Positions 21,861-34,888 of a stretch of DNA of 64,000 nt are shown here, one piece after another. The notes beneath the pieces are model-generated. The model had not been told where the DNA came from, searched no databases, and worked only from the letters and a program-made list of their open reading frames with translations. A program made the position numbers and the translations under genes. The stretch is from Eremophila alpestris peregrina (taxonomy: Eukaryota > Chordata > Aves > Passeriformes > Alaudidae), in NCBI GenBank assembly GCA_009792885.1, contig WMCF01000025.1:2097343-2161342 (forward strand), in the 5' to 3' direction. Numbering within the stretch: position 1 is the stretch's first letter; each line of letters opens with the position of its first letter.

Positions 21861-24800
21861 CAAACTTCCTCAATGCAGTTATCTCACATGAGACAAGCAT
21901 TCTGTGCAGCTGATTGCCTGGGCTCATTCTCGGTTTACTATTGGAGAACCATTAGTTTTGTTGTGGTGGTGATTATGTGACGTAGCGGGGATCATTTGTA
22001 TTCCAGTATCCATGGCACAAGTTTGGAGAGGAGTTTTTGACTGTAAATAGATCTGGAATGAAATATGTAGAACCAATTGTTGTACGCATTAAGTTATATG
22101 CATTCTTTAAATTACCATTGTTTCAGGGTAGTGTGACCCGTATTTTTTTCCCATTAGTTGTTTGAATTTTTAATAGTCTAGTTTGAAATGTGTTGTGCAG
22201 ATTGAGATGTCTTACTGAACCATATTTATAAAAGTTGTGATCTAACAGTTAGGTGGAAATTGGATCCTTCTTGACGTAGCTGTATCTATGGACACAAATG
22301 AGGGCACTCTAACTTACTAATTCTAAAATTAAAATTTTTATTTAACCAGTGTGATTTTGTTACTCCTTTGCTTAGAGGTATAATCCTTTCCCTTGCAGTT
22401 TCCAAAGCCCTGAGCCGTATCTTGGCCTTTCTGTGCTCGACTAGGAACCTTTACTCGCTGTTTTAGAATGTGGTGTTGATGTGTTTAGGTTTTTCATTTT
22501 TACATATCCCGGCTGGTTTTTTGGTGAAAAATGTTCGTGCAGTTTTGTTAAAAATAAACAGAATTACAAGTTAATTTCATCTTAATGACAAATAAGTAGC
22601 TTTATGATGCAAGTTAGGGAACAAATGTGCTATTGTTGCCTTAAACATACTTCGGGGGAATATGGTAATAAAATGTCTGCAAGCCCAAATTCAGCAAAAA
22701 GTAGAAGTTTTGAGGTTATAAGAAGAATTCATTACAGAAGGTCAGTACTATTCTGAGATGTTATCGCCAGTTATAGCAAGTCTGCAGATGTATTTGAAAA
22801 TTAACAGTGCGTAAGTTAGTTTTAAATAATACATTTATTTAAATAATAGCAAATTGCTATTACTCTTCCAGTTATGGTGATACAGTTCATTATGAATTAG
22901 ATTGTCATAAATAATTATTGTCATAAATAATGCTCACCTCACTTAAAATTCCTCTCCATGTTCACTTTGTGTTACGGAATCCATTCCTGAATTTCTTTGC
23001 TTGTGTAAGTCTTCATGTGTCACCTGGCATCCTCTGCCCGTGTTATGATGAGGGTGTTCAGCCATCTGGTTTGTACAGCCTCTGTAGAAGAGGTCTGTAA
23101 AGAAAGACCAGCCTTTGGCCTAACTAAGGAGTTCCAGCTGCTCTAGCACTTCCTAGTGGCTGTGCTAGTTATGGAGGAGGCTCCATATAGGGGATTGCTA
23201 CTCATACTTGGAATCACTTCTGGAAGCAATGTATGCCATGTGTAGTTTTATCTAGGTAGCATTTTCAAGTACCTTGTGTCAGAGATTGAGTAGGATATGT
23301 TGTATGAATGTTGTGTCTGGTCTTGTCATTTATTCAAGTATTGTACAGCTTGTGGAGAAGACCTTGACTTTTAAATACATTATGTTTTCTTAGACACTTT
23401 GAGGCAAAGTACAAGAGCTGGTGTTGGGGCAGAGATGTGAATTTCACCTCAGAGTTCAGAGATTAGGGGAACTGGAATATTTGTTTTTCTATGCATAATA
23501 TTTTACTCATTTTCAAAGCTAGTTAATGAGGCCATTTGTATTTAGTGCTTTGAATACTTTATGATGAAATTATAATCCTCTTTAATTCCTAAAGTCATTA
23601 GTATTGAAAGAAAAGCCCTTTGATTGAGAGAAATTATAGTATGATCTCATGAAGCACAGGTGTACGCTTATAAAACTGGGATGATGTAGTAATTGCTTTA
23701 CTGCTGGGTCCATTAAAAAAACCAAAAAACAACTTTGAAACTCATTTTTGTAGCCAGAGGTATCCAATGTAAGATTGCTACAAAAAGTGGAATTCTGTAT
23801 ATTTTTGTCAGACTTACAGGGTTTTTATGATGCTCAGATATTTACATCTCTTGGTACTAACTTAAATTGGACTAACTTCCCAGTGCCCCAAATACTGCTT
23901 TCATTTAAACATTCTGATAAACAAAGATGCAAAGGTTAGGTGACTGAGTAGACTTGCATTGAGCTGAGCAGGATTGGAACTCAGTCCCCAGTATGGGAAT
24001 TCGATAGTGGATGCAAATTTATTCAAATTAGAAATGTGCCTGATTCTCTGCGAAGAGATTCACTGCTGACTGTGGTTAGCATATTGTTATTGAAAGTTGG
24101 TTTTGTTTTTGTGGAGTGTTGATGATGTTCTGTAGATGTTAATTTTAATTGAAAGCAGATGTGATGGCTTCTAGGTTTTGACTTTGCCAAAAATATCAAA
24201 ATGTACAATTGGAGAAGTGCTTGAGAAAGTGGAAAAGAGCTGTAAGGGAAGAGAGTCTTCAGGTTCACATCTGCTTTTCCTTATGTTCTGCTACGAGAAG
24301 CAACATGAAAACACTAATTATCCTCTAAAGGGGATGCTTATGTACATATATTCTTATACTCATCTCAGCACTGCATACACAGGCACATTTGTGCATATTT
24401 GTAAATAAAGGTGTACAATACATACTAGGAGGAAACAGAATCACATGGAAGCCTTAAACACACCTCTGGAGCAATTACATTTGATGTAACTGACTCTAGT
24501 AAATTGATTTATGTGATTTTGAGATTCTGTTACTTTTGCCTGTTATTACAGCACTCCTACTCTTCTTGTCTATGGGTTATTACAAATGTTGCAATTTTAA
24601 AATTTATAGCTGGACTTTTAGAGAGTGCGTGCATACCCTAGAGACTAAAAATGTTCTGTAGGTGCCAGATGAAGATACAGCTATATGAGCAGTCCAATGG
24701 TTTTGATTAAAGAAATGAAAATTTCATTTGTTTCAAAGGTCATTCAAGCTTCTGAGAAGATTATAACCCAGCTCTTTAACTTGTCCTGGAACCAAAAAGG

Positions 24801-25771
24801 TGATTAGTGCAGTATGTTTAGGAAGTGCTGGTTATATTGTATCTGTTAAAGGTTTAACTCAGAGTTCAGTAGTGCCGCATAATAACTTCAAAGGCTCTGG
24901 ATACCTTGATGTGTGTTCTCATGTTTGAGTGGAATTTGCTTCTCTTTGCAGAGTTGAGGTCTCTGTGGCCTGAAAGCAAAGTTCTGCTTTGGTTATTCAT
25001 TGTAGTACAGCAGAAATGCAATCAGACTCTGCATGGGTTACTTTAGAGTCACTGGACTTAGGAAAATACTTTTTTTTGTTGGATTGCAGCCCTTTGAGTT
25101 CAGAGAGCCTGTCCTCTGAAGGTACAGCATCTGTACCCCATGCAAGGTAACATCTCTTGAAGAGCCAGAAACTCCTCTTTCTAAACAGCTTTATGGCAGT
25201 GTCCAACAGTGGGTTGTTACTGCCCAATGTCAGATTCAATCACCAAACTTGCAGAAGTTGTGTCACATGCTAGCCATCCTTTAAGGAAGATGGTTGTAAA
25301 TGATGTGTTTGTGCCAATAGCTCAAGAGTTTTTTAGTTATCTTTTAGAAAGCTTTAATATGGACATCAGGGAACTTTAAAAAAAATCAAGTATCTGGAAG
25401 CGGCCTGCTGTTATTTGCATTTCAAGCAAGTCTGTTAAGAGGATTTCTCTCATATAATGCTGCATTCAGATGTACTCATTAGGAAAATAGTTAACAAATC
25501 TCTACAGTTGTCAAACTATTTCAGAATTAAAACCTTTGGTTTCCTATAACAGTATTTTTTAAAACATCTTTTTTCATTCCTAGAACATTTCTGAAAATGG
25601 TTGTTGAGCATTTGAGTCTATGCTCGGGAATACCCCTAAGAAATGGAAAATAACCTGTGGAAACTAATTTAGGTTGAGTATAATAAGGTAGTAACAGAAC
25701 ATTTATACCAATGTGTAATTGTTTAATTGCATACCTATTAAATTTTATTCACAGAAACTTGTGCCTGTTCA

Positions 25772-25820
25772 ATTTTTTTTACTTTTTTTCTTTTTCTTTT
25801 TTTTTTTTTTTTTTTTTTTT

Positions 25821-25864
<44 letters not shown>
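25772..25864 (+). repeat. Long poly-T tract
   Basis: Ninety-three bases are nearly all T, with uninterrupted runs of 25 (25797-25821) and 42 (25823-25864) separated by one A. Upstream there are single A or C interruptions. The open frame of phenylalanines across it is an artefact. CR1 does not make poly-A tails, so a normal avian LINE insertion does not explain the tract. The exact length in an assembly is unreliable. Confidence 0.9.
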
Positions 25865-25865
<1 letters not shown>

Positions 25866-28800
25866 AGTGGAAACTATTTTATTTTCCAGTTAGGAGATGC
25901 TTTTTGTACTGATGTATTACAATTTTGTGGAGGTATCAGGAAATTACTGTCAGTCCTCAAAAAATTTACAGAATTATTCTTATTAAAAAAACCCTAAATA
26001 AGAAGTAAGGTTATTTAATGAGTTCTGTTATTCATATCTGCATACCTAATGCAATGAACTTCAGTAGAGGTAAAGCAATTGAGTACCATCTTACCTTTTA
26101 GGCTGGTCTGTCTATAGTTGAATAGTTTCACCTGAGAGAGCAGTTTTGATCAAACTACTATAAAATATAAAATAATCTGTGGGAACTTAGAGCCAAAGGG
26201 TTTTATGATGGAAAATGTCTGATTAACCCGATACATATGCAGAAGAGAAGCTCATACATAGTTTTTCATGCATACTTACTATCTCCCTAATGAAATCTCA
26301 GTATTTTCTCTGCCTCATTAAATGTAAATTGTTTGTATTAAGTCTTAAGTATTTACTCAGTAGCAATACTGAAACTCCTATGCTTAACATTTTCACACAC
26401 CATTGTTGCTGTCTCGTGTTTGTGGTTTCACTTTTTGTTAGCGGCTGCTCACTGGTGAATAGGAGATACAGGACATCTTGGTCAAGCATTATATATGGGT
26501 ATTTCCAGCATTTAAACTTCTCCCGATTTAATAATGCTGGGTTTCTTTCTGACTACACTACAATCATTTAGAAGTGTAAATCAGGTGAGGAATAACGATT
26601 AGGAGTGTAACCCAAGAGATCGGGATGTGTTGGTCTAATGAGATATTTTTCCAGTAAAGTAAGGGATGCTTCCTCTACGTTTCCAGAATTCTGAGATCAT
26701 CTTCTGGAATGACTGTTTTGCTCCCCCACTCCTGCTCTTCAGTCCTCTGTTGCTCCCAGAGAAAGGGCTTCCAGCTGACAGAGGCATGATTGGGATTGAA
26801 ATGAGTTGTTGGAATTACTGTTTATTAGGAATAAAGGAATACGGCAGTTTTAGGCAGAGCAGGTGGAGACGTGCTGCTGGGTTGTCAAGGGAGAAATACC
26901 TGTTAAAGCTGAGTGGCTGAAGATAGATATTAAAGCAAAACAATGCTGACATGGGAGATATGAGAATACACAGATAATGGAAAAACTAGAGGTTGAGATG
27001 TATTTTCTTACTAGGAAGATGCAATTCTGAAGCGCTGTTCTGGTTTGAACAAATAAACTAACAACCTTCTTGTTTTTGATATGGAGTTAGCTTAGCTGAT
27101 GAGTGTTGTAGCAAAGGACTGCCCACTGTGGGCCAGGAGAAATTTTTTAGACCTTTCATGCTATAAATGTATGGTTTTTACTAAAGTCCTCACTTACACT
27201 CTTCATTCCACAGTCTCTGAATTTATGTGCAGTTCCTTTTGGTAATGTGGACATTTGGTTTTATGTATTTTTCCCTGAAAGATCAAATTTGTGCTGAACG
27301 GAAAGTTATGCTTCACTTATTCTTACATCCCTGAAATTGATTTTCACTGTTTGTTCCTGGACTTCTTGCTGGATGGTACAAGGAAATCAAGGGCTCTAAA
27401 TGTCTGTGGGGAGCCTTGTGTGAAGAACATCCATTGGAGGAATAAGTTCGCCAATGTTTTTCAGTAGCAACCTTGCTTCTTTGCCAGAAGAAGCACCAGA
27501 GAGAAGTACTGGTACATTCTCTAAACAAGGTGTTAATGTGGTCTTGTCATTGGGAAGGAATGATGGCTGGGAAGTACCTCTGCAGGGCCTCAACAGTGGG
27601 AATAATTGATTTTTGCTCTCTGTCATTGAGTGTTCATTGTGTGTACCAGTTCTCATGTAGGTGTTTAATTATTGCTATGGTTGGAAGTTCAACCCAAGGC
27701 TCCAGCTGCCAGAAACTCATAAAGAATTATTTCTGTGTAATGAAATGAGTTTTAAGGGAAAAGGGTGAAGAAAAGGGTAAAACTCTATGGTTTTTGTTTT
27801 GAACTTAGTTTATCTACTAGTGCTTTTGGAAATGCATAAAATAATTTTAAAGGCTTTCTATATATCTTTGTACAATTCATTTGATGTATTTTGTTGAGAA
27901 TATTGAGTCACTGTTTTGTCCTAGATTTCATGTGAAGCTCATTATTTCAGGTCACAGAGCAAGAAGTAAAACTGACTAGAAAAGTCAGTTTTAAACATTT
28001 TTAAATGTCTGTGGCTGTTTTATTGGAAGGAAAGGAAGGAAAAAAGAGCAAGCGTGTGCTGCTAGAATGTTTGGGAAATGACTGCTATTATAAACAATTA
28101 TTATGATTCCTTAAACATTGGTTTTTTACCATTGTGTTTTCATCTCAAGTGGGAATTCTTTTTCCTACACAAAACTGCCTCTTTCCTACACAAACGTGAA
28201 TGTTTCTGTGAAATTTTCTGGAAAACCAACAAAAGCATTTTCCAGTAATAGAAGAATGAGGAATATATTATCTTTCAACTCTTCTTTCATTTGATATTGC
28301 ATCTGAGAGAAAGGGAAAAGAGACTGAAAGATGGTCATATCTTTGCTATGGAAGTGTGAATGCTGGTTTCTGTCTGAGCAAGTTGCCGTTCTTTGAAGAC
28401 ATGCATGAATATGAATCACTTGTGATTTATATTTCATACAAAGACAGAGAGACAGGCTGCAGTAGGTTATTTGTATGAAGCTGGGGTACCTCTGGTTCAT
28501 GCCCACAAATAAGACTTCAGCCAGTCTCACACGGCCCATTAAAGCTGTCTGTGGAAATAACATCACTGAGTGCAGTCGATATTTAATCCTGCCTCAGTGA
28601 TGCACTGAGTAAGGCTCTGCCTTACAGGTAGGCCTGTAAGGATGAAGGGGGAGTGCTAATAGATCCAGTTACTACAGTCTCATTTAACACAGGAGTTGCC
28701 AAATGATGACATTTGATGGCATGCAGTTTTTATTTATATTTTTTCCTGTAGCTCTGAAGAATACATAGGCTTGGACGTGATTTCTTAATAAATGTGAAAT

Positions 28801-29984
28801 CATTGCTTCCTTTTGTGCTCCCCTCTTCCTCAGGACCGGTAAGCTGAAAGCTGCAAGTAGGGACTCATATACATAAAACAGTGTCAGTGCATAATGACAC
28901 TGAATAACCTCATCCACCTAAAGAGCTTTTGTGGAGTTGGTACAGCCCCTGCTGAGGGGTACAGCAAGCAAAGAGAGTGTGTGGTATTCTCTGTAAAGTG
29001 TTTTGATGTTCTGCCTGCTTTGCTGTAGGTAATAACACAGTGAGAGCAAATAATGCAAGCCAATAGCACGTGGAAAAAATAATGGGAACTTATTATGGAT
29101 AAATGTAATTGCACATTTCATGCTTTGCTTTTTGTAATGAGTCCATCAAGTCAAACACTCAAATACATTAATTAAACACAGTTTTCCCATGGAACTCAGT
29201 AACTGGATAGCAGCCCTTAGAATATTGGTACCATTATCCAGGTTGGTCTCAGCCCAGTGTGGAGCAGCATTTGGCAGTCGGGTCAAGCTGTGATTGCTTG
29301 AATTGATGAATTTGGTGGACTGGCAGAATGTGCCCCCTGGCTGTGGGCTGACTGCTGTGTTACTTCACCAAGCCTGTAGCAATTAAGTCAAATCATGCTG
29401 AGAAACAATGTCTCCTTTAACTGCATAGTAACTGTTGAGGCTTTGAGCATCTATGGCCTTGTCCATCAAGCACTATGCTTTTGTGGTCTTTTGAAGAGCT
29501 CCTTGGCCCTAAGCGAGGGAAATAAAACATTACCTTGTCTAGCAGAACAGGACTGTTTAGATGAGAGGCATGTTTTTATTGAGAAAACATAATCTGATGT
29601 GATAGTTTTTGTCTAAATCGATGCTAAAAAGGAACTGAAGGTGCAGGTAAAAATATTAATTAAATTTTTAATCCAGAAAATACCCAGCAAAGGCAAATCT
29701 CAAGCCATATATTAGTAGGATTTTGTTTTCTTTTAATGCACTTCATTAATGGTTTTGCATAATGAGGATCTTTAGCTGTTTTTCCATACAGTGTGTAGGC
29801 ATATCATACCTTGTGTCAGGAATTTCAGGCACTTTTAGAAAGGCTATATGTACTACATTATATAGCTAAAGCTGCTTTTGCTATTTAATTTAGGAGCCTC
29901 CCTTGGGGGAGCTAAGTCTTTTGCAGTGACTGGAAAGGAGTTGACTCTGAAGGGTATCTGACTGAGATTACTGAAATAACCTGG

Positions 29985-30640
29985 TGGTTGGACGTGACCC
30001 GCCCATGTGTGCTGACAGCCCGGAACGACAGCCATATCCCAGGCTGCATCCAAAGCAGCATGGCCAGCAGCTTGAGAGAGGTGATTCTCCCCCTCTGCTC
30101 TGCTCTGGTGAGACTCACCTGCAGGGCTGCATCCAGCTCTGTGGTCCCCAGCACAAGAAGGACATGGACCTGTTGGAGCAACCTAGAGGAGGCCACCAAG
30201 ATGATTAGAGGAATGGAGCACCTCTCCCATAAGGAAAGGCTGAGAGAATTGGGATTGTTCAGCCTGGGGAAGAGAAGGCTTCAGGGTGATGTAATTGCAG
30301 CCTTTCAGTACTTGAAGCCTACAAGAAAGATGAAGAGGGGCTTTTCCCACAAGCATGTATTGACAGAACAAGGGGGAATGGCTTCAAACTGGAATAGAGT
30401 AGGTTTAGATTATATATTAGGAAGAAATTCTTTACTGTGAGGGTGGTAAGGTACTGGAACAGATTGCCTAGGAAAGTTGCGGAGGCCCAAATCCCTGGAA
30501 GTGTTCAAGACCAGGTTGGATGGGACTTTGAGCAACCTGGGCTAATGGAAGGTGTCCCTGCTCATGGCAGGGTGGTTGTAACCAGATGATCTTTAAGGTC
30601 CCTTCCAATCCAATCCTTTCTATGATTCCATGAATCTGAG
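29985..30640 (+). mobile_element. CR1 LINE fragment, sense, decayed RT C-terminus and 3' UTR
   Basis: The segment contains decayed CR1 RT C-terminal coding: VILPLCSALVR, EHLSHKERLRELGLFSLGKR and RLQGDVIAAFQYLK read in one frame, with frame breaks before and after. The 3' UTR reads GATGATCTTTAAGGTCCCTT then CCAATCCAATCC and ends with CTATGATTCCATGAATCTGA, a mutated octamer. The start near 29985 is approximate. It lies sense to MOCOS in intron 1. Confidence 0.9.
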
Positions 30641-33039
30641 GTACCTGATGGGATCCTACCTCTTAAAACCTCTCTGTGACCAAATGATATCACACTTGTC
30701 TACAACCTCTGTAGAGCCCACTTCTCCCTATTTCATCACTTGTTTTTTCTCCTGCTTATAGTTTGGTATATGGAAATGTGATATTTATCTTTTGACAGAT
30801 AATGTTTAATTTTGCCTTCAGCTTGTTTTTATACAATCTATTTCATACTGGTTTTGTTAATATCGCCATACTTGAGATATATATTCTCTCCCCAGGGCAT
30901 TTTCTGTATCTGCTTTCCAAGTAATATTGTGTATATAATCCTACTGAATTGCAATTATATTCTCCAATCAAAATTCATGACTGTAGAGTTGCTGCCTTGT
31001 AACTACACATTTCATTCTTTATTATGAGACTTTTGGCAATATAGCTGGCAACCTATAATCATCTGGAATGCAGGAATTTTGAAGTATCGAGGCTGTGAGA
31101 AATAATCTGTGAAGCTCAGGTTGGCTTGTTTTGGTGCCTGTGGTAAAATCATAGAATAACAAAAGGTTTAAAGAGGTGAACACAGCATACAGATGGTGCA
31201 TAGGTAAATTGGTTATTTTTGGAAGTAATACTTAGACAAAATTCAGAAATGTGTAGCACCAAGAACAATTTCAAGCGTTACAAGAACATATGACATAATA
31301 CCAAAGTAGTAATCATTTAGCCTGAGAGGAGCTGGGTGACTGTACATGGGTTTATGGGTGGGTTGTGAAGTAGGAGACAGTTTAGTCACTAAGTGCCATG
31401 TGGCACCAGGCCATTGTAGGAAGTGCTTCCAGGGTGTCTCTCTGTGCTTTCCCTCAAGACTGTCCTCTGTGTGATAGACATTTACACAGCTTAGCAGTTA
31501 CTAAAAGATTTAGTAAAAATATAACTACCTTGTTCAACTTTCAGTTCATCAAATGATGTCTTTCAATTTCTTTTAAGACTGGTGGAGTCACATTTTAGGC
31601 AAGTGTGCTTTTGTCAGAAGCAGATATTTGGCTCACAAAGGTTAATCTGGTAGTTTCTCTTTGCCTTGTATGTTTTGCAGGTTCTCAGACTTTTGTGCAT
31701 TTGAGTGTTCTCGCTTGGCCTTAAACTCTATGATTGAAATGCTCCAAATTAAATTATCTTTTTTCTTTTAAGAGATATAAATGTTCAGTTAAACAGGGTG
31801 GTCCCCTGGAATTCATGAGGCTGTATGTAGGTGTGCACTCATGAAGTTTTACAATGGGTCAAGAGCACACAGGGATGGTAAATGCTTTGTTAAGAGTAGC
31901 ATGTAAAGAGATCAGAGAGCTGGGCTGGGACTTTTTCAGCAGGACAGACTGGCCTGTATTGGTTCCCAAAGAGATCCCTATGTAAAATTAATCTGCAAGG
32001 ATATTAGCATATGAATATTGCAGCTTATGAACTGATACTCTGGCTGAATAACTCCATAACTAATGCCAACACATTGAATGGTTTTTGATATTTGTATTAA
32101 AAAAACCTTGCTTCTGAAATATGATTTTATCAAATACTTGGTATATTATTAGGTGAAGTCAGTTACACACTCCAAACATAATAGTACGTAAATTAAACTA
32201 AAAGTTAATTTTACATTTTCCCTTAGCAATGAAACAATGTCCTGATGGATATTGCATTTTAATGTTCTTTTGGTTGATCGTATTATATTTTCTTTCTCCT
32301 GTTATTTCCCAGAAACAGTATCATTTCATAGTGCTGACAGCCTATATACTAAATACCACAGTGAAACAATGGGAACTGTATTGTTCTCTATATACTGACA
32401 AATCTCTTTGCTTAACATGCATTCAATAAAGATAAAATAGCAAATATTATTAAACCAGGAGAAAAACACAATAAAAGTTATTAGTGCATTTTTTTTGGTG
32501 TGGTGTTATACATGTGCAACTTTTTTTTTCTTTAAAAAAACAATTTTTGTTGAAATAAGACAGCAAGGAAAAACTACATCATAAAAGTGCAATAGCAGTG
32601 AAAATATTTTTTCAGTGCAGCCTCAAAAGACGAGAGAGCCCATTTCTTTTTTTTGGGCAGTGGGAGAGAGTATTAAATGCTGTTCTCTGTTTTCAATTAA
32701 ACAGCAGCATTAAATATAAAATAAAAGTTTAAGAATTAATAATTTTTCCTTCCTCAGCCAAATTTCCTCACAGATTTTAAAAGTATTATACCCAGAGGAG
32801 GAGTTTAAAAAATGGCTAGCTGGCTTTTATACTTCCATTTCACAGAACTGCAGTATTGTTCTTCATCATGAGCTACATATGGAATCAAATTTGAGAAACC
32901 ACTTAAGGGCCCTTTACTTAGAGGTCTTTTAGTGCACGTTTTCTCACAGGAGTGTTGGTCAGGACAGGAAGTGCCTGTCCCTTGTCAGTGGATGGTTTGT
33001 GTTTGAGGAGCCTCAGCTGGTTGCCGGGATTTTGCTCAT

Positions 33040-33560
33040 GCTCTAGGGCTGTGTAATGACTTCAGTGCTGTCTCCATCCTTGGGGCTGGAAAGGTCCAGC
33101 TGCTCCTAGATAAGCATCGCCTGGCTGTGCTCCTGGTGCCCGTGAGAGCCAAATGGCACCTCTGTGGAGGCTTTGTTGCAAGAGTGTTGGACAGAGTCGT
33201 TCCCTCCAGGACAGCAGTCCTTCCCCCTGTCTCTGGCTCTGGGCTGCCTTTTCCTGTTCCCAGCCCTAGTCCTGCCTTTCCCACTTCTCCCAGCTGCACC
33301 CTGTGACTGTGGGCTGCCTATTGCCCTGCCTGGAGCTGATGGAGGTTGTGGCTGCAGCTCCACATTTTAGCTCCATCTTGGGGCCTGCCTGAGCTTTTGG
33401 TGCCAAGCTGCAGGTCCTGGGGTGGCCATGGTGGGCATATGTCATGCTGGAGTGAAGGCTGCTGTCCCCTTGCTGGCAGAAGCTGTGCCACAGTGCTGGG
33501 CAAGGGCCTGGCTGTGTCCTGCCATGGGCAGTGTGCTTCTCTCCCTCCAAAACCCCGCAT
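33040..33560. other. GC-rich islet in intron 1, unexplained
   Basis: About 520 bases are clearly richer in G and C than the surrounding intron. Open frames overlap in several phases on both strands, including about 122 codons on the minus strand. CpG is sparse compared with the promoter island. None of the translations shows a domain I recognise, and the open frames follow from the low density of TAA and TAG. It could be an old repeat, a regulatory element, or unannotated transcribed sequence. Confidence 0.4.
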
Positions 33561-34798
33561 TCCTGTGGGGAACTGAGCAGAACAGACCTCCATATAAATT
33601 TTGACCCCATGAATGCTTGTGTGTGCTGCTTCATACTGCTTGGGAGAAACTTCCGAGGATTCTTTTTTTTTTTTAAAAGTAAAAACCTAAAAAACCTGTA
33701 CAGCTAAGAGGTTGACCCTGGTTTTGTCCATGCTCCACTCCTTGAGCCACCTTAAAACACTTGACTAACTTCAAGCCATTGTTAAGAATTCTGCTTCTGC
33801 TAGGCACTGTAAGTGAGGAAATCTTAAATCAGGAGAGGACTCTTCTCTTTTGAAAATAAGGGGTGGTTGTCTGGATTGGTTTTATTATTAGCACTGCCTC
33901 ACAGCTTTACCCACAGGATCACTGCTACAGTAACATAATATATAATAATATATATTTCCAAGTGTCAAGGCTTCTCGTTTAAAGCTTAACTCAATTTTAA
34001 ATCCATGAGGGAAGGGAAGACCTTTAAAATACTTAATAAATTCTAATCTTAATCATATTCATCATTATTAAAATTTGAAATAGGTTGAAATACTTCAGGT
34101 AAGAGAAATGAAAAAACTAATAAAGAGCATGAAACACACTGGAGAAATGGAAGAATAATTGCTAAAGATTAAGAAATCTAAAATGGCCAAACATGAAAAA
34201 AGCCTTCATTTCCAATAAGCATTTATTTAAAAGTTTTGCAATAACTTAATAATAAAAAAGGAGATTTAAAAATGAATTGAATGTTAAGTGCAGCAGAGTG
34301 GCAAGACTTGATTAAATACATTATAACTTACACTAATCCTTTGGGCTTCAGACACGATTTAGGTCCTGTCAATTCTTGAGAGAGTTGTGTCACCTGTCAG
34401 CAAGGAGACGACATCACTATCAGTGTTGCTGTTAATAATAATTATTAGCACTGTGGTAATAGTAGTTTTCATAATAAGTTGTGCCTTAGTAGCAAGGTAC
34501 TATGGCTGAAGACACCAGCTTGCTCAGTTTTGTACAGGCCAAATGAAAGATTTTTCTCTTCCAAAGATTGTATAGTCTAAGAATGAAAGGAAGGACGTAT
34601 TTGGTTTTATTTAAAAATTATAGACAGGTAATCAAAATGTTTGCCTTCTTTTGTTTCATTGTTTCATCCTTTTTTTTTAATTTTCTGCTAGTGAATGAAA
34701 AGGGGTATTTGAATGGTGCCCTTCACAATGTAATCTGTGGGAGAAAATGACATTAAATCTTTTAAAAATTGAAACCAGTAATTTTATTTGTATTTTAG

Positions 34799-34888
34799 GA
34801 ATTACTTACCTTGACCATGCTGGTTCAGCACTTTTCCCAGAGAGTCTACTTAAAGCTTTTACTGATGACCTCAGAAATAACGTTTATG
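34799..34888 (+). CDS. MOCOS: MOCOS coding exon 2
   Basis: This 90-base exon enters in phase 1 and leaves in phase 1. It begins after TATTTTAG and ends at TTTATG|GTAAGT, a near-consensus donor. Joined to exon 1 it reads G-ITYLDHAG-SALFPESLLKAFTDDLRNNVY-G. YLDHAG is the hallmark opening of the class V aminotransferase / NifS-like fold in MOCOS, where the first strand and helix help shape the PLP pocket. The catalytic lysine and the sulfur-carrying cysteine lie in later exons outside the window. The assignment rests on this motif together with exon 3. Confidence 0.95.

Larger units (their letters stand above)
7855..34798 (+). other. MOCOS: MOCOS intron 1, about 27 kb
   Basis: The intron is bounded by GTACCG at the donor and a pyrimidine-rich TTGTATTTTAG acceptor at 34788-34798. 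It is AT-rich after the CpG island and contains the inverted-repeat element at 9675-10677, CR1 fragments (11010-11475, 17831-18009, 29985-30640), low-complexity tracts, small tandem duplications, a poly-T tract and a GC-rich islet at about 33040-33560. In the remaining stretches (about 8036-9670, 11476-17830, 18010-25770, 25865-29980, 30641-33030 and 33561-34798) I see no gene, RNA gene or named repeat. Short open frames there have no domain support. Confidence 0.85.

Noticed and set aside
25719..25997. Open frame with more than 30 phenylalanines
   Set aside because: It is simply the poly-T tract read in one frame.
28620..28641. Nine-base inverted repeat CCTTACAGG / CCTGTAAGG
   Set aside because: Arms this short are expected by chance in 64 kb and have no supporting context.
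31148..31185. ATCATAGAATAACAAAAGGT-like text resembling a CR1 3' end reversed
   Set aside because: Only about 15 bases match before divergence, too little to call a CR1 fragment.
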